Shown here: in pieces, positions 1 through 9,168 of the stretch
How positions within the stretch are numbered: the first letter of the stretch is position 1
How the letters are laid out: each line of letters opens with the position of its first letter
Assembly: GCF_900156625.1 (NCBI RefSeq)
Contig: NZ_FTOB01000005.1
Span: forward strand, 1 to 64,000
DNA from: Zobellia uliginosa
GTDB lineage: Bacteria; Bacteroidota; Bacteroidia; Flavobacteriales; Flavobacteriaceae
Length of the DNA stretch: 64,000 bases
Reading direction: 5' to 3'
Notes under the pieces: model-generated
Told to the model about the DNA's origin: nothing
Seen by the model: the letters and a program-made list of their open reading frames with translations, nothing else
The model's database searches: none
Translations under genes and position numbers: made by a program

Positions 1-165
1 CAATTCAGAGGTGTTAGAAACGTAGAGTTCTTCTTATTTAGGTTAACTAATATTTTTGCCTAAAGATAAAATCCCACAACTTTATGACTTGATCCCATTT
101 TGTGTTTGGCTATAAGAAATACCTTTTATTTTTAACCTGACTAAGCTCATAGAATCATTAAATGG

Positions 166-207
166 AAAAAGCTGTTTAAAGATGGGCGTACCATGCATTT
201 AAACAGC
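166..207 (-). terminator. intrinsic terminator of etfBA
   Basis: Read on the minus strand, the arms GCTGTTTAAA (complement of 198-207) and TTTAAACAGC (complement of 171-180) form a 10-bp stem with an inner ATGG/CCAT helix, followed by five T. It lies 28 bp past the etfA stop. The rest of 1-234 shows no gene. Confidence 0.75.
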
Positions 208-234
208 CCTTTAATGAGCGCAAATTAACAAAAA

Positions 235-1203
235 TTAAGCGTTTTGCGCCTTAAATTCCTTTAATTTTTCAATCAGTTTCGGTACTACTTCAAAGGCATC
301 GCCTACGATTCCGTAATCTGCGGCTTTGAAAAATGGTGCCTCAGGGTCTGAGTTGATGACTACTTTGGTTTTGGAAGCACTCACTCCCGCCAAGTGTTGA
401 ATGGCGCCAGAGATGCCTATGGCGATGTATAGGTTCGAGGCTACGGGCTTACCGGTTTGGCCAACGTGCTCGCCATGGGGTCTCCATCCCATATCCGAAA
501 CAGGTTTCGAACATGCGGTAGCAGCGCCGAGTACTCCGGCAAGTTCTTCGATCATTCCCCAGTTTTCAGGACCTTTTAGGCCTCTTCCTCCGGAAACTAC
601 GATTTCTGCGTCGGCTATGGTCACTTGACCGGCAACCTTATCGATTTCTGTTGATTTAACGGCAAAGTCCCCATCGCCAAGATCGGCATTAAAAGCTTCG
701 ACCGATGCAGTGGTCTGGTTTTCCTTTAAGCCGAATGAGTTGTTCGATACCCCAATGATTTTTACTTCGGTGGCGATTTCGGTATGGGCAAAGCCTTTGT
801 TACTGAAAACGGTACGTTTAACGATAAAGGGAGCTGTGCTATCTGGGGCGGCCACTACGTTGGGAACATAACCGGCCTTGAGTTTGGCCGTAAGGATTGG
901 GGCCAAAAATTTACTGTTGGTACTTGAGCTTACTATAATTACTTGGGCACCCTCTTTGGTGGCGGCCTGTGCAATGCTATTGGCATAGGCTTGCGCGTTA
1001 AAGGTGGCCAGCTTGTCGTCCGATACGTTCAATACTTTGGAAACGCCAAATGCACCAAGACTTTCGTTGTCTTCGGTATTGAATGAAATTGCCGTTACCG
1101 ACGAGCCTAATTGGTCTGCCACGGCCTTGGCGTAAGAGGCGACTTCAAAGGCGCTTTTTTTAAATTTTCCGTTTTCGGATTCTGTATATACTAATACTGA
1201 CAT
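235..1203 (-). CDS. etfA: electron transfer flavoprotein subunit alpha
   Basis: The 322-residue protein has the usual EtfA length. An N-terminal adenine-nucleotide-hydrolase-like half (about 1-190) precedes the C-terminal FAD-binding domain, which carries GGRGLKG at 205-211 and the signature region around 249-270 (QTGKPVASNLY...SGAIQH). With EtfB it forms a soluble FAD heterodimer that accepts electrons from acyl-CoA and related dehydrogenases and passes them to ETF:quinone oxidoreductase; that role is family knowledge. It follows etfB by 82 bp on the same strand and is the last gene before a terminator, so the two are very likely cotranscribed. No anomalies are visible. Confidence 0.96.
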   Translation of the reverse strand: MSVLVYTESENGKFKKSAFEVASYAKAVADQLGSSVTAISFNTEDNESLGAFGVSKVLNVSDDKLATFNAQAYANSIAQAATKEGAQVIIVSSSTNSKFLAPILTAKLKAGYVPNVVAAPDSTAPFIVKRTVFSNKGFAHTEIATEVKIIGVSNNSFGLKENQTTASVEAFNADLGDGDFAVKSTEIDKVAGQVTIADAEIVVSGGRGLKGPENWGMIEELAGVLGAATACSKPVSDMGWRPHGEHVGQTGKPVASNLYIAIGISGAIQHLAGVSASKTKVVINSDPEAPFFKAADYGIVGDAFEVVPKLIEKLKEFKAQNA

Positions 1204-1285
1204 GGTGTATATTTTTTAATTTTTTAGAGACAAAATTTTGAGATGGCTACCCCTTCAATCTGGTGTAAAATCCAAAGAAGGTTTC

Positions 1286-2026
1286 TTAGATTACCTTGGC
1301 TTCGTTGTGTAACAAATTTACAAGCTCGTCTACCGAGTCGACCAGTTTTACGGCGCCTTTTGCCGCAGGTTTGTCGAATTTGGTATCCTTGGTAGCTTTG
1401 ACAGCCTCAATGGGCTCTACCACCGTAAGTGTCTTTTTTCTGGCCATCATGATACCTCTCATATTCGGTATTTTGAGGTCACTTTCCTCAACAAGTCCCT
1501 TTTGTCCGCCAATAATCAGGGGCAATGTAGTCTGTAGGGTTTCCTTTCCGCCATCGATTTCACGTACTGCGGTAGCTGTGTTTCCGTCCACTTCAAGGTT
1601 GATACACGAGTTTACGAAGTTCATTCCTAGAAGGGTGGCTAAAATTCCGGGTACCATACCGCCGTTGTAGTCGATAGATTCCCTACCTGCAATAACAAGG
1701 TCGTAGGCGCCATCCTTAATAATATGGGCCAGTTGTTCGGCTACAAAAAACCCGTCGGTAGGTAGGGCGTTGACGCGAATGGCCTCGTCGGCACCTATGG
1801 CTAGGGCCTTTCGCATGGTCGGCTCTACCGATGCTTCGCCAACTGTGGCTATATGTACGGTGGCACCTTGCTTCTCTTTGAACCACATGGCACGGGTCAA
1901 ACCGAATTCGTCATTGGGGTTTATTACGAACTGTACACCGTTAGTATCGAATTTGGTATCGCCTTCGGTGAAGTTGATTTTAGACGTCGTGTCGGGAACA
2001 TTACTTATGCAAACTAATATTTTCAT
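1286..2026 (-). CDS. etfB: electron transfer flavoprotein subunit beta
   Basis: At 246 residues this matches EtfB. It begins MKILVCISNVPDT and carries the EtfB signature AGRESIDYNGGMVPGILA at about 113-130. It pairs with EtfA and holds the structural AMP of the heterodimer (family knowledge). It is the first gene of the etfBA unit and is divergent from pdhB. The region upstream holds a weak -7 box and a perfect 26-bp palindrome, so transcription is probably controlled by a dimeric regulator, possibly one linked to fatty-acid or branched-chain catabolism; the regulator itself is not in the window. Confidence 0.96.
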   Translation of the reverse strand: MKILVCISNVPDTTSKINFTEGDTKFDTNGVQFVINPNDEFGLTRAMWFKEKQGATVHIATVGEASVEPTMRKALAIGADEAIRVNALPTDGFFVAEQLAHIIKDGAYDLVIAGRESIDYNGGMVPGILATLLGMNFVNSCINLEVDGNTATAVREIDGGKETLQTTLPLIIGGQKGLVEESDLKIPNMRGIMMARKKTLTVVEPIEAVKATKDTKFDKPAAKGAVKLVDSVDELVNLLHNEAKVI

Positions 2027-2052
2027 GTCTATAAAGCTGTTTTTAATCTACA

Positions 2053-2060
2053 CGAAGATA
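2053..2060 (-). promoter_or_regulatory. possible -7 box of etfB
   Basis: On the minus strand the sequence is TATCTTCG, one base off the Bacteroidota -7 consensus TAnnTTTG. It lies 26 bp before the etfB start, and the palindrome at 2075-2100 would cover the expected -33 region. Confidence 0.4.
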
Positions 2061-2074
2061 TGTAATCTTTTTCG

Positions 2075-2100
2075 AAAATACTATGCATGCATAGTATTTT
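2075..2100. promoter_or_regulatory. perfect 26-bp palindrome, candidate operator
   Basis: AAAATACTATGCA followed by its exact reverse complement, centred between 2087 and 2088, with all 13 base pairs matching. It lies in the 174-bp divergent region between etfB and pdhB, over the likely -33 region of etfB and about 50 bp upstream of the pdhB -7 box. It is not followed by a T-run, so a DNA operator for a dimeric regulator fits better than a terminator. Confidence 0.6.
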
Positions 2101-2149
2101 TTGTAACTTTTTTTGATTCTGAGAGCCTATGTTTTGATATATAATTTCC

Positions 2150-2157
2150 TATTTTTG
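2150..2157 (+). promoter_or_regulatory. -7 box of pdhB promoter
   Basis: TATTTTTG matches TAnnTTTG exactly and lies 43 bp upstream of the pdhB ATG. No well-spaced -33 TTG was found; the nearest, 2134-2136, is only 13 bp away. Confidence 0.45.
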
Positions 2158-2200
2158 CTTGCGTTTTTAACGTTCATAACAAAAAGATACTCCATATAAT

Positions 2201-3178
2201 ATGAAGACATTACAATTTAGGGAAGCCATTGTCGAGGCGATGTCGGAAGAAATGCGAAGAGATGAGTCCGTTTATCTGATGGGCGAAGAGGTTGCCGAAT
2301 ACAATGGTGCCTACAAGGCATCAAAGGGAATGCTCGATGAATTCGGACCCAAACGCGTGATAGATACGCCGATAGCCGAGTTAGGCTTTGCTGGTATAGG
2401 CGTCGGTTCAACCATGACGGGTTGTCGGCCTATAATCGAGTTTATGACTTTTAATTTTGCCTTGGTGGGTATCGACCAGATTATCAACAACGCTGCCAAG
2501 ATTCGTCAAATGTCGGGTGGTCAGTTTCCTTGCCCCATCGTTTTTAGGGGGCCAACGGCTTCCGCAGGCCAATTGGCCGCAACGCACTCCCAGGCTTTTG
2601 AGAGTTGGTATGCCAATTGCCCAGGTCTAAAAGTGGTCGTGCCTTCAAACCCTGCCGATGCAAAAGGTTTGTTGAAATCGGCTATTCGCGATGATGATCC
2701 CGTAATTTTTATGGAGTCGGAACAGATGTACGGAGATAAAGGTGAGGTGCCCGAAGGTGACTACACCATTCCCTTGGGTGTTGCCGATATCAGAAGGGAA
2801 GGTAACGATGTTACCATTGTCTCTTTCGGAAAGATTATAAAAGAAGCCGATAAAGCGGCCGATGAACTTCAAAAGGAAGGTATCAGCTGTGAGATCATAG
2901 ATTTGCGTACAGTGAAGCCTTTAGATTATGACGCGGTCTTGAAATCGGTGAAAAAAACCAATAGATTGGTGATTTTAGAAGAAGCTTGGCCCTTCGGTAA
3001 CGTAGCTACTGAACTTACCTACCATATTCAGGCCAATGCATTCGATTACTTAGATGCACCTATTCAAAAAATTAATACAGCAGATACACCGGCCCCGTAT
3101 TCACCGGTACTTTTGGCCGAATGGCTTCCGAACCATGAAGATGTGGTCAATTCTGTTAAGAAAGTGTTATACAAGTAA
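2201..3178 (+). CDS. pdhB: pyruvate dehydrogenase E1 component, beta subunit
   Basis: This is a 325-residue transketolase-type protein with the N-terminal pyrimidine-binding domain (MKTLQFREAIVEAMSEEM, then MGEEVAEYNGAYK) and the C-terminal transketolase_C domain (from about 200, DVTIVSFGKIIKEA). With an alpha subunit it forms the thiamine-diphosphate E1 that decarboxylates pyruvate and acetylates the E2 lipoyl group. No alpha or E2 gene lies in the window, so the complex must be completed from another locus. The gene stands alone and is closed by a strong terminator. A branched-chain 2-oxoacid E1 beta is the main alternative; sequence similarity favours pyruvate dehydrogenase. Confidence 0.9.
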   Translation: MKTLQFREAIVEAMSEEMRRDESVYLMGEEVAEYNGAYKASKGMLDEFGPKRVIDTPIAELGFAGIGVGSTMTGCRPIIEFMTFNFALVGIDQIINNAAKIRQMSGGQFPCPIVFRGPTASAGQLAATHSQAFESWYANCPGLKVVVPSNPADAKGLLKSAIRDDDPVIFMESEQMYGDKGEVPEGDYTIPLGVADIRREGNDVTIVSFGKIIKEADKAADELQKEGISCEIIDLRTVKPLDYDAVLKSVKKTNRLVILEEAWPFGNVATELTYHIQANAFDYLDAPIQKINTADTPAPYSPVLLAEWLPNHEDVVNSVKKVLYK

Positions 3179-3206
3179 GTATAACAATTCAGTAAGGGTA
3201 CTTTTG

Positions 3207-3240
3207 CTTCGCCGACATCGTGTTGGCGAAGTTTTTTTTT
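3207..3240 (+). terminator. intrinsic terminator of pdhB
   Basis: An 11-bp stem (CTTCGCCGACA with TGTTGGCGAAG, one G-T pair) with a TCG loop is followed by nine T. Confidence 0.88.
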
Positions 3241-3392
3241 AAGGAGTTTTGTTGAAGATGCCCTTTGTTGTTCAATCGTCCCCCTAGGTCAGCTTTTTCA
3301 CTGAAAAAAAATGGGTAAAACGAACGGGTTTTGCTAATATATTCTTTTCTGGTACGTTATTTGTCTATATAGTACCGAGAACAACATTGTAA

Positions 3393-5894
3393 ATGAAAAA
3401 CATTCTTTTAGCCATACTGTTGCTTGTTACTTCTGTTGCCAGTGCACAGACCAAGGTAGGAGGCATTGTTGTAGATGAAGATGATCGACCGGTCGCCTTT
3501 GCCAATCTTCTCTTTAAAGACTCTTACGAAGGAACGATTACTGATGATAACGGCCATTTCTATATGGAATCGGACGGTAGTCATAAGACCCTCGTGGTTT
3601 CCTTTATAGGTTATGAAAACGTGGAAATTCCCTTGACTTCGAAGGTGACCTATAACATGAAGGTCAAACTCAAGGAAGCTGCCCAACAGTTGAATGAAAT
3701 CGTACTTGTTGGCGGAAAACAGCCGAAGAAAAACAATCCCGCGGTGGAAATTCTTAAGAAAATATGGGCTAAGAAACGTGAGAACGGACTTCGAAAGTTC
3801 AAACAGTACGCTTTTAAGAAATATGAGAAAGTAGAGTTCGACCTCAATACCATTGATAGTGCCTTGATGAAGAAAAAGATCTTTAAAGGACTTGAATTTG
3901 TGTTTGATGACCTCGATACTTCGCGTATAACGGGTAAAACTTATTTGCCGATCTTCTTGAACGAGACCTTTAGTAAGGTCTATGGCGATAATCTTCTAGA
4001 TGAGGAAAAAGAGGATATTTTAGGAAACAAAAACTCCGGATTTGATAATAATCAAGCGATAATTGCCTTTGTGGCCGACCTCTATCAAGAATATGATATT
4101 TACGATAACTACCTGAAGTTTTTCGATAAGAGCTTTACCAGTCCGCTATCGAGAACCGGGATAGATACGTATAATTATGCCCTACGTGATAGTGCATTTA
4201 TCGATAACAAATGGTGTTACAATATCGTGTATTATCCAAGGCGTAAGAACGAGCTTACCTTTAAGGGAGACTTTTGGGTGAACGATACTACCTATGCCAT
4301 CAAAAACATCAATCTTGAGGTTACCAAAAGTGCCAATATCAACTGGGTGAAGGAGATATATATAGAGCAAGATTTTGAGGTGGTCAACGATTCCGTTTTT
4401 CTCTTGAAGCGCGATTATATGATGAGCGACTTCAGTTTTCAGAAAAAGGAAGAATCGCGGGGCATGTACGGAAAACGTACGACGGTCTTTGACGACTACG
4501 TCTTTGATCAAGAAAAGCCGAAGGAATTTTACAAGCAAGAGAGCAATCCGTACGATCCCGTGGTCTTGAATCGCGATTCTACCTTTTGGAAGAACAACCG
4601 CTTGGAGACCTTGAACAAAGATGAAAAAGGGATCTATCAATTGCTCGACACCCTAAAGACCGTACCTAAATTTAAGTCGTACTATAATTTGGTCAGTATT
4701 TTGGGCAGTGGCTATGTAGAGATCGATAAATGGAATATGGATATTGGCTCGGTCTACGATGTATTTGGGTACAACCAGGCCGAAGGACCCCGTTTGCGTA
4801 TCGGTGCCCGTTCTTATTTTGGCGAGAACGATCTTTGGCGGGTAGAGGGCTATACGGCCTATGGTTTCACCGACCAAAAGTTTAAACACGGTGTTTCGGG
4901 GAAAATATTGCTCGATAGAAAGAACAGGCTTATCGTCTCGGGCGGTAATCGGCGCGACATTGAACAGCTAGGGGTGAGCTTGACCGCAACGAACGATGTA
5001 CTCGGGCGTAGTATCGCCTCGTCCTCATTGGTGACCGTAGGGGCCAATAACCGCTTGACCAATATTAATTTGAGTAAGTTCAATATAGAGATGGAACCTA
5101 TTACCAACGTAAGGTTTGGAATAGGGGGGACTTTTCGTACCCTAAGTTCGGCCCTGCCCGATGATTTTAGTCTAGACTATATAGATCCCGACTCATCGAC
5201 CGGGGTGTCCTCAGAGATACGACAGTTCGATTTTAATGCATTGATGATCTATACACCTGGTAAACGAACTATTGGATATGGGGTGGAGCGGAAAGGTATG
5301 AACGATGATTACAGTACTTTGCTGTTGAGCTATACCAAGGGTGTAGATGTCGTTTTTGATAGTGATTTTAGCTATAGTAAATTGCAGTTCTCTTATAGCC
5401 AACCTTGGCAAATTGGAGGCTTTGGCCGCTTGTTCTCGACTTTGGAAATGGGTAAGACGTTCAATACGGTGCCTTTGGGACTGCTAAATGTGGTGCCTGG
5501 GAACCAGACTTTTTTCTCGAACTATGGTACCTTCCCTAACCTCGATTTTTACGAGTTCGTAACCGATACCTATGTGGCCTTGCATCTGCAGCACAATTTC
5601 AACGGGCGCCTCTTTTCAAGGGTGCCGCTATTGCGAAAATTGAATTTGCGCGAAATTATCGGTCTTAGGGGCGTTTGGGGCGATTTGTCAGATGAGAACA
5701 TCGCCTTGAGTATGCCGGCTACGATAAATACCCCGCTGCGGGCACCGTCGGAGAAAATCTATTACGAGTATTCTTTTGGGATAGGAAACATATTCAAGAT
5801 CCTAAGGATAGATTTTAATTTTAGGGGCAATTATCTAGACGCCCCCGATGCCCGTCCTTTTAGTATCACCGGAACGTTTGGCTTTGATTTCTAA
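3393..5894 (+). CDS. DUF5686 / carboxypeptidase-regulatory-like outer-membrane protein
   Basis: The 833-residue protein has a signal peptide (MKNILLAILLLVTSVASAQ, cut near 19), a carboxypeptidase-D regulatory-like beta-sandwich at about 22-105 (GGIVVDEDDRPVAFANLLF...GTITDDNGHF), and a long DUF5686 region (about 115-833) rich in alternating aromatic and polar strands that ends in Phe, as outer-membrane barrels do. The family is widespread in Bacteroidota and has no firmly assigned reaction. It is not followed by a SusD homologue and lacks a clear TonB plug, so it should not be called a SusC transporter. It is a single gene between pdhB and ppa. Confidence 0.85.
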   Translation: MKNILLAILLLVTSVASAQTKVGGIVVDEDDRPVAFANLLFKDSYEGTITDDNGHFYMESDGSHKTLVVSFIGYENVEIPLTSKVTYNMKVKLKEAAQQLNEIVLVGGKQPKKNNPAVEILKKIWAKKRENGLRKFKQYAFKKYEKVEFDLNTIDSALMKKKIFKGLEFVFDDLDTSRITGKTYLPIFLNETFSKVYGDNLLDEEKEDILGNKNSGFDNNQAIIAFVADLYQEYDIYDNYLKFFDKSFTSPLSRTGIDTYNYALRDSAFIDNKWCYNIVYYPRRKNELTFKGDFWVNDTTYAIKNINLEVTKSANINWVKEIYIEQDFEVVNDSVFLLKRDYMMSDFSFQKKEESRGMYGKRTTVFDDYVFDQEKPKEFYKQESNPYDPVVLNRDSTFWKNNRLETLNKDEKGIYQLLDTLKTVPKFKSYYNLVSILGSGYVEIDKWNMDIGSVYDVFGYNQAEGPRLRIGARSYFGENDLWRVEGYTAYGFTDQKFKHGVSGKILLDRKNRLIVSGGNRRDIEQLGVSLTATNDVLGRSIASSSLVTVGANNRLTNINLSKFNIEMEPITNVRFGIGGTFRTLSSALPDDFSLDYIDPDSSTGVSSEIRQFDFNALMIYTPGKRTIGYGVERKGMNDDYSTLLLSYTKGVDVVFDSDFSYSKLQFSYSQPWQIGGFGRLFSTLEMGKTFNTVPLGLLNVVPGNQTFFSNYGTFPNLDFYEFVTDTYVALHLQHNFNGRLFSRVPLLRKLNLREIIGLRGVWGDLSDENIALSMPATINTPLRAPSEKIYYEYSFGIGNIFKILRIDFNFRGNYLDAPDARPFSITGTFGFDF

Positions 5895-6070
5895 GTAAGC
5901 TTCCCAATACGGTAGGTTTTCTGTAGTTTGTTCATTTCGAATTGCTTAGGGTTTGGTGTCTGTTGGTTCGTATTCGGGAAAGGAAGCGGCCTAGAATTTA
6001 AATATTCTAATATTTATAGGAAAACCCGATGTTTTTTCAATATTTCAAGGGTGGCACGTGAGCATTTTTG

Positions 6071-6078
6071 TACCTTCG
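6071..6078 (+). promoter_or_regulatory. possible -7 box of ppa
   Basis: TACCTTCG is one base off TAnnTTTG and lies 23 bp before the ppa ATG. The rest of the 207-bp gap 5895-6101 is AT-rich with no recognised element. Confidence 0.35.
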
Positions 6079-6101
6079 TAGCTGTAAAATAAACCAAAAA
6101 A

Positions 6102-6629
6102 ATGGGAAAAAAAGCTGATATAACTTTTGATGTTTTAATAGAGATTCCAAAAGGAAGTAGAAACAAATACGAGTACGATTTTGCATTGCATAAGATACGT
6201 TTTGACCGTATGCTTTTCTCATCTATGATGTATCCTGGAGATTATGGTTTCATCCCAGAGACTTTAGCATTGGATAAAGATCCACTAGATGTTTTGGTCA
6301 TGGGTGCCGAACCTACCTATCCTATGGTGGTTATGGAGGTAAGGCCGATCGGTGTTTTTCATATGACCGATGAAAAGGGGCCGGATGAAAAAATTATCTG
6401 TGTACCTGTTTCTGACCCTATATGGAGTAATAATCATGATATCAGTGATTTGAACCCACACCGTTTAAAGGAAATCGAGCATTTCTTTAAGGTGTATAAA
6501 GATTTGGAAAAGAAGAAAGTCGATACCGGTGGATGGGGCGATGCCGAAGAGGCCGTCAAAATCTACCACGAATGTGTGCAGCGTTATGATGAGAGTGATT
6601 TAAAGAAGAAACGCACTTTTACGATATAA
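6102..6629 (+). CDS. ppa: soluble inorganic pyrophosphatase (family I)
   Basis: At 175 residues this has the length of bacterial family I PPases. The metal-binding motif DKDPLD sits at about 66-71 inside a DxDPxD pattern, with SRNKYEYD and the YPGDYGFIPET segment before it. It hydrolyses pyrophosphate to phosphate in the cytoplasm and so drives biosynthetic reactions. It lies 108 bp upstream of a membrane-bound pyrophosphatase on the same strand, but a strong terminator between them argues for separate transcription. Confidence 0.96.
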   Translation: MGKKADITFDVLIEIPKGSRNKYEYDFALHKIRFDRMLFSSMMYPGDYGFIPETLALDKDPLDVLVMGAEPTYPMVVMEVRPIGVFHMTDEKGPDEKIICVPVSDPIWSNNHDISDLNPHRLKEIEHFFKVYKDLEKKKVDTGGWGDAEEAVKIYHECVQRYDESDLKKKRTFTI

Positions 6630-6645
6630 ATAATTATCACGATTT

Positions 6646-6683
6646 AAAAAGCCTTTTTTAGCAATAAAAAAGGCTTTTTTTTA
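6646..6683 (+). terminator. intrinsic terminator of ppa
   Basis: AAAAAGCCTTTTTTA and TAAAAAAGGCTTTTT form a long stem around GCAA, followed by further T. Confidence 0.85.
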
Positions 6684-6737
6684 TAAGATCAATTTCATTA
6701 CTTTAGTAGACATTAGAAATTTTAAATAGCATCTCGA

Positions 6738-9113
6738 ATGGATTTAGTAGTGAAATTTTTGCCTGTATTTGGAATACTGGCGCTAGTGTTCGTTTTTGTC
6801 AAGAATTTATGGGTAGGCAAACAAGACGTGGGTGACGCCAAGATGGCGCGCATTGCGAAGAATATTGCTGACGGAGCCATGTCTTTCTTGAAGGCCGAAT
6901 ACAAGATTCTAGCAATTTTTGTGTTGGCCGTAGCGGTACTCCTCTATTTTAAAGGGAGTAACGAAGAAGGTTCCAATGGTATGGTGGCCGTATCGTTTAT
7001 TGTTGGGGCCATTTGTTCGGCCTTGGCTGGCTTTATAGGCATGAAAGTTGCTACTAAGGCCAATGTAAGAACTACACAGGCCGCACGTACATCTTTAGGT
7101 AAGGCGCTAGAGGTAGCCTTCGCCGGAGGGGCCGTAATGGGGCTTGGCGTTGTGGGTCTTGGGGTCTTGGGGCTCAGTGGTCTTTTTATGATATATCAAA
7201 GCATTTGGCCCGGGGCCGATAATTTGGGCTTGGTACTGAACGTGCTCTCCGGATTTTCCCTAGGGGCTTCTTCCATTGCCCTTTTTGCCCGTGTGGGCGG
7301 AGGTATTTATACCAAGGCTGCAGATGTTGGAGCCGATTTGGTAGGTAAGGTAGAGGCAGGTATTCCTGAAGATCACCCGTTGAATCCGGCGACCATTGCG
7401 GATAATGTCGGTGACAACGTTGGTGACGTCGCCGGTATGGGGGCCGATTTATTTGAATCTTATGTTGGGTCCATTATCGGAACCATGGTTTTGGGTGCCT
7501 TTATAATTACGCCCGATTTTATGGGCTTGGGTGCAGTATACTTGCCATTGGTTCTTGCGGCTGTCGGTATTATCATGTCTATTATCGGAACCTTTTTTGT
7601 AAGGGTGAAAGATGGTGGAAACCCACAGACCGCTTTAAATATAGGTGAATTTGGCTCTGCCGGTCTTATGGTGGTGGCCTCATATTTTATTATAAACACT
7701 TTGATTCCTGAGAGTGTAGAGGGACTTCCAAGTGGAGCCATGGGGATTTTCTGGGCCACTTTGGCCGGTCTTGTGGCCGGTTTGGGGGTTGGAAAGATCA
7801 CGGAATACTATACGGGAACCGGAACAAAACCAGTGAATTCCATCGTTAGACAGTCGGAGACCGGGGCGGCAACGAACATTATTGCGGGTCTTGGTGTAGG
7901 AATGATGTCTACCATGATTCCTATTTTATTGATTGCTATAGCTATTATAGTATCCTTCCATTTTGCCGGATTATACGGTATTGCCATTGCGGCAGTAGGT
8001 ATGTTGGCCAATACGGGTATTCAGTTGGCGGTCGATGCCTACGGACCTATTTCCGATAATGCCGGCGGTATTGCCGAGATGGCTGAATTGCCTTCGGAAG
8101 TTCGTGAGCGTACCGATAAATTAGATGCCGTTGGTAACACTACTGCGGCCATAGGTAAGGGCTTTGCCATTGCTTCTGCGGCCTTGACCGCCTTGGCTTT
8201 GTTTTCGGCCTTTATGAAGGTGGCCAATGTATCCGCTATCGACGTATCAAAACCGACCGTTATGGCCGGTCTATTGGTCGGGGGGATGCTACCCTTCGTT
8301 TTTTCGGCCTTGTCGATGAATGCGGTGGGGCGTGCGGCCATGGCCATGATCGAAGAGGTAAGACGTCAGTTTAGGGATATTCCACAGTTGAAGGCGGCCT
8401 TACAGGTCATGAGGGAAGTCGATTCCGATATGTCAAAGGCAACTCCTGAGCAAAGGGCCATATTTGATGCTGCAGATGGTTATGCGGAATATGATAAATG
8501 TGTGGATATTTCTACTAAGGCATCGATAAAGGAAATGGTACTGCCGGGCTTGTTGGCCATTGCGGTTCCTGTAGCCGTTGGTTTTATTGGTGGAGCGGAA
8601 ATGCTAGGAGGTCTTTTGGCCGGTGTAACTACCTGTGGGGTGCTTATGGCCATCTTTCAGTCGAATGCCGGTGGTGCATGGGACAACGCCAAGAAAATGA
8701 TAGAATCGGAAGGCCGCAAAGGTACCGATGCACATAAGGCAGCGGTTGTAGGTGATACTGTCGGTGATCCCTTTAAAGATACTTCGGGACCGTCGTTGAA
8801 CATTCTCTTAAAGTTAATGTCGGTGGTGGCCTTGGTCATCGCTCCGAGTATTGCTATAAGTTCTACGGGAGTGGCCATGCTTGATCAAGAAAAGGAAATC
8901 AAGATCGAGATGAGTGCCCTTGATATGGATACGGCTGAAGCAACAATAGCTTATACTACGGTGGTAAACGGTGAAAAACTCTTGCAAGAGGAAGTTTTTA
9001 CCGGTACTCAATCCGCTGTTAAAAATCAATTGATCGCTTTTGAAAAGAAGGTGGAATTGAGCAAGGGAAAAGAAAAGGAAATCACCATAGAAAAGGTCGA
9101 TATCCGAAAGTAA
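6738..9113 (+). CDS. hppA: membrane-bound (ion-pumping) pyrophosphatase
   Basis: This polytopic 791-residue protein belongs to the mPPase family. The catalytic stretch DNVGDNVGD is at 222-230, with the second acidic loop [12 protein letters not shown] and the [16 protein letters not shown] signature near the C terminus. It couples pyrophosphate hydrolysis to pumping of H+ or Na+ across the inner membrane. The [10 protein letters not shown] segment at 466-475 has Ala470 where K+-independent enzymes carry Lys, so it is probably a K+-dependent type; the ion pumped cannot be read safely. After the last membrane helix (about 685-708) comes an unusual hydrophilic tail of about 80 residues, which makes the protein longer than typical mPPases. 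Confidence 0.95.
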   Translation: MDLVVKFLPVFGILALVFVFVKNLWVGKQDVGDAKMARIAKNIADGAMSFLKAEYKILAIFVLAVAVLLYFKGSNEEGSNGMVAVSFIVGAICSALAGFIGMKVATKANVRTTQAARTSLGKALEVAFAGGAVMGLGVVGLGVLGLSGLFMIYQSIWPGADNLGLVLNVLSGFSLGASSIALFARVGGGIYTKAADVGADLVGKVEAGIPEDHPLNPATIADNVGDNVGDVAGMGADLFESYVGSIIGTMVLGAFIITPDFMGLGAVYLPLVLAAVGIIMSIIGTFFVRVKDGGNPQTALNIGEFGSAGLMVVASYFIINTLIPESVEGLPSGAMGIFWATLAGLVAGLGVGKITEYYTGTGTKPVNSIVRQSETGAATNIIAGLGVGMMSTMIPILLIAIAIIVSFHFAGLYGIAIAAVGMLANTGIQLAVDAYGPISDNAGGIAEMAELPSEVRERTDKLDAVGNTTAAIGKGFAIASAALTALALFSAFMKVANVSAIDVSKPTVMAGLLVGGMLPFVFSALSMNAVGRAAMAMIEEVRRQFRDIPQLKAALQVMREVDSDMSKATPEQRAIFDAADGYAEYDKCVDISTKASIKEMVLPGLLAIAVPVAVGFIGGAEMLGGLLAGVTTCGVLMAIFQSNAGGAWDNAKKMIESEGRKGTDAHKAAVVGDTVGDPFKDTSGPSLNILLKLMSVVALVIAPSIAISSTGVAMLDQEKEIKIEMSALDMDTAEATIAYTTVVNGEKLLQEEVFTGTQSAVKNQLIAFEKKVELSKGKEKEITIEKVDIRK

Positions 9114-9130
9114 CCAAACCCATTTGAATG

Positions 9131-9163
9131 AAAAGGGACCTTTTTTATGGGTCCCTTTTTTTT
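9131..9163. terminator. bidirectional terminator between hppA and tonB-like gene
   Basis: AAAAGGGACC and GGGTCCC pair around a T-rich loop. Eight T follow on the plus strand and four T on the minus strand, serving the convergent genes. Confidence 0.8.
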
Positions 9164-9168
9164 GGTTT

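Noticed and set aside
1770-2144. 124-residue plus-strand ORF opposite etfB
   Set aside because: It is antisense to the well-conserved etfB gene, with low-complexity composition typical of a shadow frame.
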